A stretch of DNA of 8,313 nucleotides from JBOGWY01 sp050694015 (GTDB lineage: Bacteria; Actinomycetota; CADDZG01; WHSQ01): positions 1-8,313 of the forward strand of contig JBOGWY010000359.1 in NCBI GenBank assembly GCA_050694015.1. Direction: 5' to 3'. Shown one piece after another: positions 1 through 6,384 of the stretch (within the stretch, counting starts at the first letter, position 1; each line of letters begins with the position of its first letter). A program made the translations under genes and the position numbers. The notes under the pieces are model-generated. The model was given only the letters and a program-made list of their open reading frames with translations, did not search any database and was not told the origin of the DNA.

Positions 1-1
1 G

Positions 2-652
2 GCGAACCCCGGGGTGAAGGTGGTCGTCCTCACCGGTGCGGGAGACAAGGCGTTCTGCGCGGGGGGCGATCTCGGAGGGATGGTAGAAGCCGGGGGCAGG
101 GTGGGGGAGCACTTCGTGAGGGCCGAGGTCGGCGATCTCTTCAAGCAGATGCGCGCGTCCCAGCTCCCGATCGTCGCGCGCGTCAACGGGCACGCGCTCG
201 CAGGCGGCTTTGGGCTGATGCTCGCGTGTGACATCGTCGTGGCGGCCGCGGACGCGGGGATGGGGATGCCGGAGATCAACATCGGGCTGTGGCCGTTCAT
301 GATCTCGGCGATAGTGCAGCGCGACGTGCCGCGCAAGATCGCGCTGGAGATGATGCTCACCGGGAAGCGTTACGACGCCGCGACCGGCGAGCGATGGGGG
401 TTCGTGAACCGCGTCGTCGAACGGAGCGCGCTGGACGTCGCGACCTACGAGATCGTGGACGAGATCGCATCGAAGAGCGGAGCGATCCTGTCGCTCGGCA
501 AGCGCTCCTTCTACCGCGCCGAGGACATGTCGACCGACGACGCGCTGGGTTATCTCGCCGGGATGCTGACGGTGTGTCTCGGATCGGAGGACACCGTCGA
601 AGGCGTCACCGCGTTCATCCAGAAGCGATCGCCGGAGTGGAAGGATCGCTGA
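2..652 (+). CDS. Enoyl-CoA hydratase/isomerase (crotonase) family protein, 5' truncated
   Basis: The reading frame is open from base 2, so the gene starts upstream of the window; a GTG at 14 is an internal valine, because homologues have roughly 40 more N-terminal residues. The visible 216 residues hold the crotonase core. The first oxyanion-hole segment is FCAGGD (about residues 18-23 of the fragment), the second is HALAGGFG (64-71), and MPEINIG (89-95) follows. The Glu of PEI matches Glu164 of rat mitochondrial enoyl-CoA hydratase. The position matching Glu144 is Gly (GGFGLMLACD), so only one of the two hydratase acid/base residues is present. This pattern fits enoyl-CoA isomerases and other crotonases as well as hydratases. 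The C-terminus (IQKRSPEWKDR) is typical of the family. It presumably acts on a CoA thioester in the cytoplasm. Family assignment is firm; reaction and substrate are not. Its 3' end overlaps the convergent membrane glycosyltransferase gene. Confidence 0.
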   Translation, partial: ANPGVKVVVLTGAGDKAFCAGGDLGGMVEAGGRVGEHFVRAEVGDLFKQMRASQLPIVARVNGHALAGGFGLMLACDIVVAAADAGMGMPEINIGLWPFMISAIVQRDVPRKIALEMMLTGKRYDAATGERWGFVNRVVERSALDVATYEIVDEIASKSGAILSLGKRSFYRAEDMSTDDALGYLAGMLTVCLGSEDTVEGVTAFIQKRSPEWKDR

Positions 653-1862
653 TCTCGGCGAGCTCATCCACAGGTCTCGGGCGCCGCAGCAGCCCCCACA
701 CCGATAGGCCCGCGATCGCCACGATCAAGAGGTTGCGGACCCACAACAGCGCTACCGGACCCGTCTCTCCGGCGAGCATCCGGTTGTAGAGGAACGGGAA
801 CAGGCCGTGCGTCAATATCGCGACCGGCAGCAGGAGCAGCACCGGCAACCTCAGCCGAGTCAGACGATCGCACGCGACGCATGCCCCCAGCGCGAACAGC
901 CACACCAGGAACTGCGGTGAGAACACGCTGCCGAACCCGAGTGCGAAAGCCAGGACGACGAAGCTCACCTCGGCGAAGTTCTTGTCGCGCCGTTCGTCGG
1001 TGGTTCGTAGCGCCAACAGCGAGGCCCCCAGCACCGTGACCGCGGCCGCGATCGTCGCCAACGGCTTGAGCGCGTCGGCGGTCTCTCCTGCGAAGTGGAG
1101 GGCGCCGAAGTTGTAGATGATCGACACGTCACCGCCGCCCTTCATGACGAAGAACAGGATCGAACCCCACAGGCTCTCCACCTGTATCCCGCGGGAGGTG
1201 TGGTAGCCGAGCACGCTCTCTCGCACCGCATCGAACGACGGGATCAGCGGGAACAGCGGGACGATCACGAGCGCCGCGATCCCGGCCGCGAAGCGCCACC
1301 ATCTCGGGCGCGACGCGAGCAGCCCCGGCAGCACGAACAAGGCCGGATAGAGCTTCGACGCGATGCCGAACCCGATCCACCCGCCCGACGACAGCCAGTC
1401 CCGGGCCGCGGAACGTTCGACCGCCCAGATCGTCGCGACCGCGGGGATCAGATCGAGCCGCAGATAGACGACGGGCCCGAGCGCGGGGATGAGGATCGTC
1501 CACAACCACGGTCCCCACATCGACCCCCACCGCCGCGCGAGCATCAGCGCGCCGATCAAACCGGCGATGTCGAGCAAGAGCATCACCGTGATGAACTTGG
1601 GCAGGTAGTCGTACGAGTCCGCGACGACTTGAGGCAGAAGGAAGAACGGGAGACTGCCCGGTGGATACTCGATCGGCACCTCGGTATAGGCGGCCCGGTC
1701 GTCGACCACCATCGCGCGCGCCCACCCTTCATAGAGCGCGACGTCGCTCGAGGGGTTTATGCCATCGAACTGATACCGCTCCGGGGTGCCGGCGAAGGTG
1801 ACGCTGATCAAACGCGTCACGAAGAAGACGGCCAACAGCGCGATCAGGCCCCGGCGAGACAT
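615..1862 (-). CDS. GT87/DUF2029-type polytopic membrane glycosyltransferase
   Basis: A 415-residue, strongly hydrophobic protein with about ten membrane segments (for example near 5-24, 91-109, 118-135, 160-182, 190-208, 266-286, 298-318, 340-355 and 370-391). Its motifs recur in the GT87 (DUF2029) GT-C family, which includes mycobacterial PimE. These are an acidic first loop with SSD (38-40) followed by IEYPPG (64-69), RLDLIPA (135-141), ASKLYPALF (168-176) and SPQFLVWL (315-322). Characterised members transfer a mannosyl or related sugar from a polyprenyl-phosphate donor on the outer face of the membrane. Asp40 is a candidate catalytic base by analogy. The ATG at 1862 is preceded on the minus strand by AGGA with 7-base spacing, supporting this start. 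The gene diverges from the carboxylase operon and may share its intergenic region. Acceptor and sugar cannot be read from sequence. Fold and family are fairly certain; PimE orthology is not claimed. Confidence 0.82.
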   Translation of the reverse strand: MSRRGLIALLAVFFVTRLISVTFAGTPERYQFDGINPSSDVALYEGWARAMVVDDRAAYTEVPIEYPPGSLPFFLLPQVVADSYDYLPKFITVMLLLDIAGLIGALMLARRWGSMWGPWLWTILIPALGPVVYLRLDLIPAVATIWAVERSAARDWLSSGGWIGFGIASKLYPALFVLPGLLASRPRWWRFAAGIAALVIVPLFPLIPSFDAVRESVLGYHTSRGIQVESLWGSILFFVMKGGGDVSIIYNFGALHFAGETADALKPLATIAAAVTVLGASLLALRTTDERRDKNFAEVSFVVLAFALGFGSVFSPQFLVWLFALGACVACDRLTRLRLPVLLLLPVAILTHGLFPFLYNRMLAGETGPVALLWVRNLLIVAIAGLSVWGLLRRPRPVDELAEISDPSTPAIASG

Positions 1863-1986
1863 CAGGGCATCCTAGGGAGCCTCACGACGCAGGTCGCAAA
1901 GTCCCCTGTAACCTTCGATCCAGCGAGGCCCGGGAAGACTTCGGCGTTGCCACGCCGGCGAAGGGCCCCAGGAAAGAGGTGGGTCG
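1863..1986. promoter_or_regulatory. Divergent intergenic region between glycosyltransferase and carboxylase operon
   Basis: This 124-base gap separates two divergently transcribed genes and is the only promoter-sized non-coding stretch ahead of the seven-gene operon, so promoters for both directions are expected here. I see no convincing -35/-10 pair in either direction. TGTAACCT near 1908 is a weak -10-like string without a good -35 partner. The right end holds a hairpin (1939-1963) and a purine-rich ribosome binding site (GAGG at 1976-1979, 7 bases before the ATG at 1987). Confidence 0.5.
1939..1963 (+). other. GC-rich hairpin in the leader of the carboxylase operon
   Basis: CTTC GGCGT - TGCC loop - ACGCC - GGC bulge - GAAG gives a nine-pair stem with one 3-base bulge. 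An outer GGCCC (1927-1931) can also pair with GGGCC (1963-1967), competing for or extending the stem. It ends about 12 bases before the ribosome binding site of the carboxyltransferase gene, so it would lie in the 5' untranslated region if transcription starts upstream. There is no T-run, so it is not a standard intrinsic terminator. In such GC-rich DNA a stem like this can occur by chance. Confidence 0.3.
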
Positions 1987-3624
1987 ATGTCCGAGACCTC
2001 CGAGAAGAACGAGGCCGCGGCGGCGCCCGCGGCCGAGCGAGCAGCGGTCAGCTACTCCTACGACGGCCCCGACATGAAGGGCATCGTCGAAGACCTCAAC
2101 GAGAAGCGCACGAAGTTCGCCGCCATGGGCGGAGAGGAACGGATCCAGCGCCAGCACGACCAGGGCAAGCTGACCGTCCGCGAGCGTCTCGAGTTGCTCT
2201 TCGACGAAGGCACGTTCGTCGAGTACGGCTTGCTCGCACACCACCAGTCGCAGTCGCCCGCGATGCAGGGCAAGTTCACGCCCGCCGACGGGGTCATCAC
2301 CGGCATCGGTGATATCGACGGTCGCAAGGCGTGTGTGATCGCGTACGACTTCACGGTGATGGCCGGCTCGATGGGGATGGTCACCGAGATCAAGTCGTCG
2401 CGCATGCGCGAGCTCGCGCTACGGGAACGGATCCCGCTCGTATGGCTCGTCGATTCTGCCGGAGCGCGCATCCAGGAAGCGACGGGTTCGATGTTCGCTC
2501 GTACGGGCGAACTGTTCCGCGAACAGGTCGTGATGAGCGGAGTCGTCCCGCAGGTCGCCGCGATGATGGGCCCCGGTGCCGCGGGCACCGCGTACATCCC
2601 CGGTCTCGCCGACTTCGTCCCGATGGTCAAGGGCACCTCGAACATGGCCCTCGCGGGCCCTCACCTCGTCAAGGCGGCGGTCGGCGAAGAGGTCACGGCC
2701 GAGGAGATGGGCGGCTCGAAGGTGCACTGCAAGGTCTCGGGTGTGGGCGACCTCGAAGTCGAAGACGACCAGGCCTGCATCGACGCGATCCGCAAATACC
2801 TGTCGTACTTCCCGGCCTCCAACCAGGGTGAGCTTCCCGTCATCGAGTCGACCGACCCGGCCGACCGTCGCGCGGAGGAGCTCTACGACATCGTGCCGGC
2901 CAACCCGCGCCAGGCTTACGACGTCCACAAGGTGATCCGCGCGATCACCGACGACGGCGACTTCTTCCCGATGAAGCCGGACTGGGCGAAGAACCTCGTC
3001 ACCGGCTTCGCGCGCTTCGGTGGGCGTCCCGCAGGCATCGTCGCCAACCAACCGAAGTTCCTCGGCGGGGCACTCGATGTGAATTCGGCCGACAAGGCGG
3101 CGCGCTTCGTGTGGCTCTGCGACGCGTTCAACATCCCGCTCGTGTTCCTCATGGACTGTCCGGGCTTCCTCGTCGGGAGCGCGGTCGAGAAGCAGGGGAT
3201 CATCCGCCACGGCGCCAAGATGTTGTTCGCGGTCGCCGAGGCCACCGTGCCGAAGGTGACGGTGGTGATGCGCAAGGGCTACGGCGCCGGCTACTACGTC
3301 ATGAACGGCCGCGCCTACGAGCCCGACGTGATCGTCGGCTGGCCGACCGCGGAGATCTCGGTCATGGGTCCCGAAGGAGCCGTCAACATCATCTTCCGAA
3401 AGCAGATCGAAGCCATGCCGCCAGAAGAGCAGAACGAGGCGCGCAACAACATGGTCGCCGTGATCCGCGAGCAGATATCCCCGTACGTGGCGGCGGGATG
3501 GTCGTTCATCGACGATGTGATCGACCCCGCCGACACGCGCAAGATCATCGTGCGAGGCCTCGAGGCGGGAGTCACCAAGAAGATGGAGAGACCGTGGCGC
3601 AAGCACGGCGTCCTCCCCGTTTAG
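1987..3624 (+). CDS. Acyl-CoA carboxylase, carboxyltransferase (beta) subunit
   Basis: This 545-residue protein has the length and double crotonase-like architecture of the AccD/PccB/MccB family. These subunits transfer carboxyl from carboxybiotin to an acyl-CoA. The N-terminal domain carries LVDSAGARIQEATG (154-167) and an oxyanion segment GPGAAG (195-200). The C-terminal domain carries FLGGALDVNSADKAARFV (358-375), PLVFLMDCPGFLVGSAVEKQG (start near 384), IIRHGAKMLF (405-414), GYGAGYYVMNGRAY (431-444) and WPTAEISVMGPEGAV (452-466). The first 25 or so residues are a poorly conserved Ala/Glu-rich tail. The ATG start is supported by GAGG 7 bases upstream. PCC-like (WPTAEISVMG) and MCC-like (GAGxY...NGRAY) signatures are mixed, so propionyl-, methylcrotonyl- or another acyl-CoA cannot be chosen. 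It heads the operon, and the small biotin carrier encoded at 7257-7472 is a plausible partner. No biotin carboxylase subunit lies in the window. Confidence 0.93.
   Translation: MSETSEKNEAAAAPAAERAAVSYSYDGPDMKGIVEDLNEKRTKFAAMGGEERIQRQHDQGKLTVRERLELLFDEGTFVEYGLLAHHQSQSPAMQGKFTPADGVITGIGDIDGRKACVIAYDFTVMAGSMGMVTEIKSSRMRELALRERIPLVWLVDSAGARIQEATGSMFARTGELFREQVVMSGVVPQVAAMMGPGAAGTAYIPGLADFVPMVKGTSNMALAGPHLVKAAVGEEVTAEEMGGSKVHCKVSGVGDLEVEDDQACIDAIRKYLSYFPASNQGELPVIESTDPADRRAEELYDIVPANPRQAYDVHKVIRAITDDGDFFPMKPDWAKNLVTGFARFGGRPAGIVANQPKFLGGALDVNSADKAARFVWLCDAFNIPLVFLMDCPGFLVGSAVEKQGIIRHGAKMLFAVAEATVPKVTVVMRKGYGAGYYVMNGRAYEPDVIVGWPTAEISVMGPEGAVNIIFRKQIEAMPPEEQNEARNNMVAVIREQISPYVAAGWSFIDDVIDPADTRKIIVRGLEAGVTKKMERPWRKHGVLPV
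3585..3590 (+). promoter_or_regulatory. Ribosome binding site deciding the start of the channel gene
   Basis: GGAGAG lies inside the 3' end of the carboxyltransferase gene, 3 bases before a GTG at 3594 (5 bases counted from GGAG). It is the best Shine-Dalgarno match near the start of the channel frame. It supports starting that protein at 3594, where the length matches the family and a basic N-terminus precedes the first membrane helix. Confidence 0.55.
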
Positions 3625-4616
3625 CGGGACAAGGCCGGGGGCTCGACCACCGGCTTCGCAATCTCCGGTTCGTCGCGTTGTTCGCGCTCGTCACGCTCGT
3701 CGCGGGCACGATCGGCTACATCGTTATCGAGGGCTGGACGCCGCTCGAGGCGTTCTACATGACGATCACTACGCTGACCACGGTGGGTTTCGCCGAGGTC
3801 CGACCGCTCGGGACCGGGGGGCGATTACTCACGATCGGATTGATCTTCACCGGCGTGGCGGGCGTCTTTACGACCATCGGTCTTTTGGCAACAGCGATGC
3901 AGGAGGGTGTACTCGGTGAGGGGGGTAGGAGAAGGCGGATGCAGAGACGGATCGATCACATGCGGAACCACATCATCGTGTGCGGATACGGGCGCGTCGG
4001 ACGGACCGTGGTCGAGGAACTGAAACGCGACGACGTCACGTTCCTCGTCATCGACCAGAGCGAGACGCGTGAACGGCAGTTGATGGACGACGGCCTGACG
4101 TACCTGATCGGCGATGCGACCCGTCGCGAGGACCTGATGACGGCCGGCATCGATCGGGCCCGGGCCCTGATCTCCGTGGTCGACGACGACGCCGAGAACA
4201 TCTTCATCACGATGGTGGCGCGCTCGATGTCGGCCAGCGTGTGGATCGTCGCGCGCGCCGAACAGGAGGAGTCGATCGACCGCCTCCATACCGCCGGTGC
4301 CAGCCGCGTGTTCTCGCCGTTCGTCACCGCGGGTAGAGAGATGGCGTACTCGGCGATCAACCCGCGGGTCGTCGACTTCTTCGAGGTCGAGACCGGCGCG
4401 ATGGCGCTTCGCCTCGAGGAGTTGCGTGTCGATGCGGGGAGCAATCTGGTCGGGAAGACACTCGCCGACGTGCGGGGGGACGCGCGAGCCCTCGCGGTCG
4501 CCCACGCGAACGGGCAGGTCGTCACGCCCCCGGACGAGAACCTCCGTCTCGAGGAGGGCGACGTGCTGGTCGTGCTCGGACAGCGCAACGAATTGAAGGT
4601 TCTGGAGCAGCAGTGA
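3594..4616 (+). CDS. Two-TM potassium channel-like protein with RCK (TrkA-N/TrkA-C) domains
   Basis: The predicted protein has 340 residues. A basic N-terminus is followed by TM1 (about 26-45), a pore helix and selectivity-filter region (about 51-68), TM2 (about 79-101), an Arg-rich linker, a Rossmann RCK-N/TrkA-N domain (126-245) and an RCK-C/TrkA-C domain (about 264-338). The nucleotide-binding GYGRVG is at 131-136, the acidic residue ending beta-2 is Asp154, and GDAT is at 173-176. This is the MthK-like layout of ligand-gated K+ channels. The filter reads TTVGFAEVRP (62-71): the usual second glycine of GYG/GFG is Ala67, encoded by GCC, so potassium selectivity or conduction is uncertain. 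The frame stays open far upstream inside the carboxyltransferase gene, but that part is a shadow. The GTG at 3594 has a ribosome binding site and gives a 31-base overlap with the upstream gene. A later TTG (3678) would cut into TM1. It ends in a GTGA overlap with the epoxide hydrolase gene. Confidence 0.87.
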   Translation: MAQARRPPRLAGQGRGLDHRLRNLRFVALFALVTLVAGTIGYIVIEGWTPLEAFYMTITTLTTVGFAEVRPLGTGGRLLTIGLIFTGVAGVFTTIGLLATAMQEGVLGEGGRRRRMQRRIDHMRNHIIVCGYGRVGRTVVEELKRDDVTFLVIDQSETRERQLMDDGLTYLIGDATRREDLMTAGIDRARALISVVDDDAENIFITMVARSMSASVWIVARAEQEESIDRLHTAGASRVFSPFVTAGREMAYSAINPRVVDFFEVETGAMALRLEELRVDAGSNLVGKTLADVRGDARALAVAHANGQVVTPPDENLRLEEGDVLVVLGQRNELKVLEQQ

Positions 4617-5488
4617 GGCAGGGTTACGTCGTCGCGAACGGCATCCGCGTCTACTACGTCGAGGAGGGTGACGGGCCGCTCGTGCTGATGTGCCACGGAT
4701 TCCCCGAGACGCATTTCTCGTGGCGCCATCAGATGGCGCCGATCGCGCGCGCCGGCTTCCGCGCGGTGGCGATCGACCTGCCGGGCTACGGACGCAGCGA
4801 CAAGCCGGACGTCGCCTACGACATCGACTTCGTCGGCAACTGTCTCGCCGAGGTCGTCACCGGACTCGGCCACGACCGCGCGGTCATGGTGGGACACGAC
4901 TGGGGCGCGCTGCAGGTGTGGCCGTTCGCCCGGATCCACGCCGATAGGACGGCGGCGGTCATCGCGTTCAACGTCCCCGACCTGCCGCGTCTCGACATCC
5001 CACCGATCGAGCTCTTCCGGCAGCTCGGGACGCACCGAACCAACTACATCCTCGAGTTCCAGGAGCGCGGCACCGCGGAAGACAAGATCGAAGGCGATCT
5101 CGACGGCTTCTTTGAGCTGATGCTGCGGGGCCCCGCGACCGTGAAGAAAGAAGTGATGACCAACGATGTGATCGAGACGTTCAAGGCCCAGTTCCGCCCG
5201 CGCGGCGCGATCACGCCGGCGCTCGAGTACTACCGGAACATGGACCGGAACTGGGAGCTGATCGAGCCCTACGACGGCACCAAGATCGAGGTGCCGTGCC
5301 TGATGGTGATGGCCGAAGGCGACCGGGTGCTGCCCCCGAAACTCGCCGACGGGATGGAAGAGCGCGTGCCGAACGTCGAGAAGGTCGTCTTCGAAGACTG
5401 CGGTCACTGGACGCAGCAAGAGCAGCCCGAGCGCACGAACGAGGGCATGGTGTCGTTCCTCGAACGACACCGGGCGGCGTTCGCGTGA
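4613..5488 (+). CDS. Alpha/beta hydrolase, probable epoxide hydrolase
   Basis: A 291-residue alpha/beta-hydrolase fold protein with the complete epoxide hydrolase set. The oxyanion motif HGFPE is at 28-32, and the nucleophile elbow GHDWGA (94-99) has Asp96 rather than Ser. The acid is Asp237 in AEGDRV and the base is His265 in DCGHW. Two cap-domain tyrosines that activate the epoxide oxygen are recognisable: Tyr145 in the YILEFQE segment and Tyr207 in LEYYRN, matching the YxxxFQ and NWYRN segments of soluble epoxide hydrolases. The expected reaction is hydrolysis of an epoxide to a vicinal diol through an aspartyl ester. A haloalkane dehalogenase or fluoroacetate dehalogenase is less likely given the tyrosine pair. 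It has no signal peptide and is cytoplasmic. GTG start overlaps the channel stop by 4 bases, with GGAG 5 bases upstream (4604-4607). Substrate is unknown. Confidence 0.88.
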   Translation: MRQGYVVANGIRVYYVEEGDGPLVLMCHGFPETHFSWRHQMAPIARAGFRAVAIDLPGYGRSDKPDVAYDIDFVGNCLAEVVTGLGHDRAVMVGHDWGALQVWPFARIHADRTAAVIAFNVPDLPRLDIPPIELFRQLGTHRTNYILEFQERGTAEDKIEGDLDGFFELMLRGPATVKKEVMTNDVIETFKAQFRPRGAITPALEYYRNMDRNWELIEPYDGTKIEVPCLMVMAEGDRVLPPKLADGMEERVPNVEKVVFEDCGHWTQQEQPERTNEGMVSFLERHRAAFA

Positions 5489-6366
5489 GCGCGCCGAAGC
5501 CCAGTTGGCGCTTCCGGCCCGGAGAGGTCGTCGACGGTCGCGCGATCGAAGCGTGTTTGGGCGGCGGCTCAACGTACGAGGTCTATGCGGCCACGGTTCT
5601 TTCCAGATTTGGGCTCGCTATGCGGTCCGAGATCGGGAAAGAACGGATGGTGGTCGTGAAATATCTGCGTCCCCACGTCGTCTCGAACGAGCGATCTTTG
5701 ATCCGCCTCCGACGAGAGACGCGTCTGGTCCAACGTCTGCACCATTCAGATGCGGTTCGACTCGTCGATGCAGTACTGGAGGGGCCACGTCCGCACCTCG
5801 TGCTCGAGCGTGTCCCGGGCCCATCGCTGAGGGCTCGACTTCGTGAGGGGCCGATTCCCATCGACGAGGCGATCGCGCTCGGCGCCCGGCTCGCCGATCA
5901 GCTCGCGTATCTGGCACATCGGCACGTCGTCCATCTTGACGTGAAGCCTTCCAACGTGATCTTCGGCCCCCGCCCCACGCTGATCGACTTCAGCGTCGCC
6001 CGCGAGATAAGTGCGGCGGCTAGGCTCACGAAGCCGGTGGGCACGGACATCTGGATGGCTCCCGAACAATGTGTCGCGGGCAAAGGCGGAGCCATCGGCT
6101 CGGCTGCCGACGTGTGGGGGCTCGGCACCACGCTGTGGCGAGCACTCCTCGGCAAGCCTCCGTTCAAACGTCTCAGTGACTACGACCGCAACGATCCGCT
6201 CCAGCGGTTCCCGCAGCTCTCGTCGCGGCCCCGGCCCTTACCCCCGCACGTTCCGCCCGCTTTCGGGTCGCTGTTGGTTGCCTGTCTGAGGGTCGAAGCC
6301 TCGTCACGTCCGACCTCCGAGGAGCTGGCCGAGGCTCTCGCCGCGCTGCAACCGGTCGCGGCGTGA
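5485..6366 (+). CDS. Soluble serine/threonine protein kinase (Hanks type)
   Basis: The 293-residue protein is little more than a kinase domain, with no membrane helix, PASTA or other sensor region. In order: glycine-rich loop LGGGSTYEV (25-33), Lys59 in VVVKYL, alpha-C Glu78 in RRETRLV, catalytic loop HLDVKPSNV (150-158) with Asp152 and Asn157, metal-binding Asp168 in LIDFSVAR, MAPEQ (191-195) and DVWGLG in the C-lobe. All residues needed for phosphotransfer are present. The DFG motif reads DFS; as I recall, a small actinobacterial kinase group has DLS/DFS here, so this need not mean loss of activity. The segment between the glycine loop and Lys59 is longer than usual. GTG start overlaps the hydrolase stop by 4 bases without an obvious ribosome binding site, suggesting translational coupling; the open frame further upstream is a shadow. 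Substrates are unknown, although the channel encoded two genes upstream is a natural candidate. Confidence 0.88.
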   Translation: MSAPKPSWRFRPGEVVDGRAIEACLGGGSTYEVYAATVLSRFGLAMRSEIGKERMVVVKYLRPHVVSNERSLIRLRRETRLVQRLHHSDAVRLVDAVLEGPRPHLVLERVPGPSLRARLREGPIPIDEAIALGARLADQLAYLAHRHVVHLDVKPSNVIFGPRPTLIDFSVAREISAAARLTKPVGTDIWMAPEQCVAGKGGAIGSAADVWGLGTTLWRALLGKPPFKRLSDYDRNDPLQRFPQLSSRPRPLPPHVPPAFGSLLVACLRVEASSRPTSEELAEALAALQPVAA

Positions 6367-6384
6367 CCGGGTAACTTGCTCCCC

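Noticed and set aside
1095..2312. A 405-codon plus-strand open frame across the glycosyltransferase and the divergent gap
   Set aside because: It lies antisense to a convincing membrane protein and then out of frame in the carboxyltransferase gene; composition is Arg/Asp/Gln-rich without motifs.
3111..3593. Upstream extension of the channel frame inside the carboxyltransferase gene
   Set aside because: The added residues are Arg-rich shadow sequence, and the GTG at 3594 with GGAGAG upstream gives the family's normal length.
2419..3606. A 395-codon minus-strand open frame opposite the carboxyltransferase gene
   Set aside because: It is a shadow of a strongly conserved gene, with composition typical of antisense frames and no recognisable domain.
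3956..5572. A 538-codon minus-strand open frame opposite the channel and epoxide hydrolase genes
   Set aside because: The translation is Arg/Asp/His-rich low-complexity text with no motif, spans two well-supported plus-strand genes, and is the expected antisense openness of GC-rich codons.
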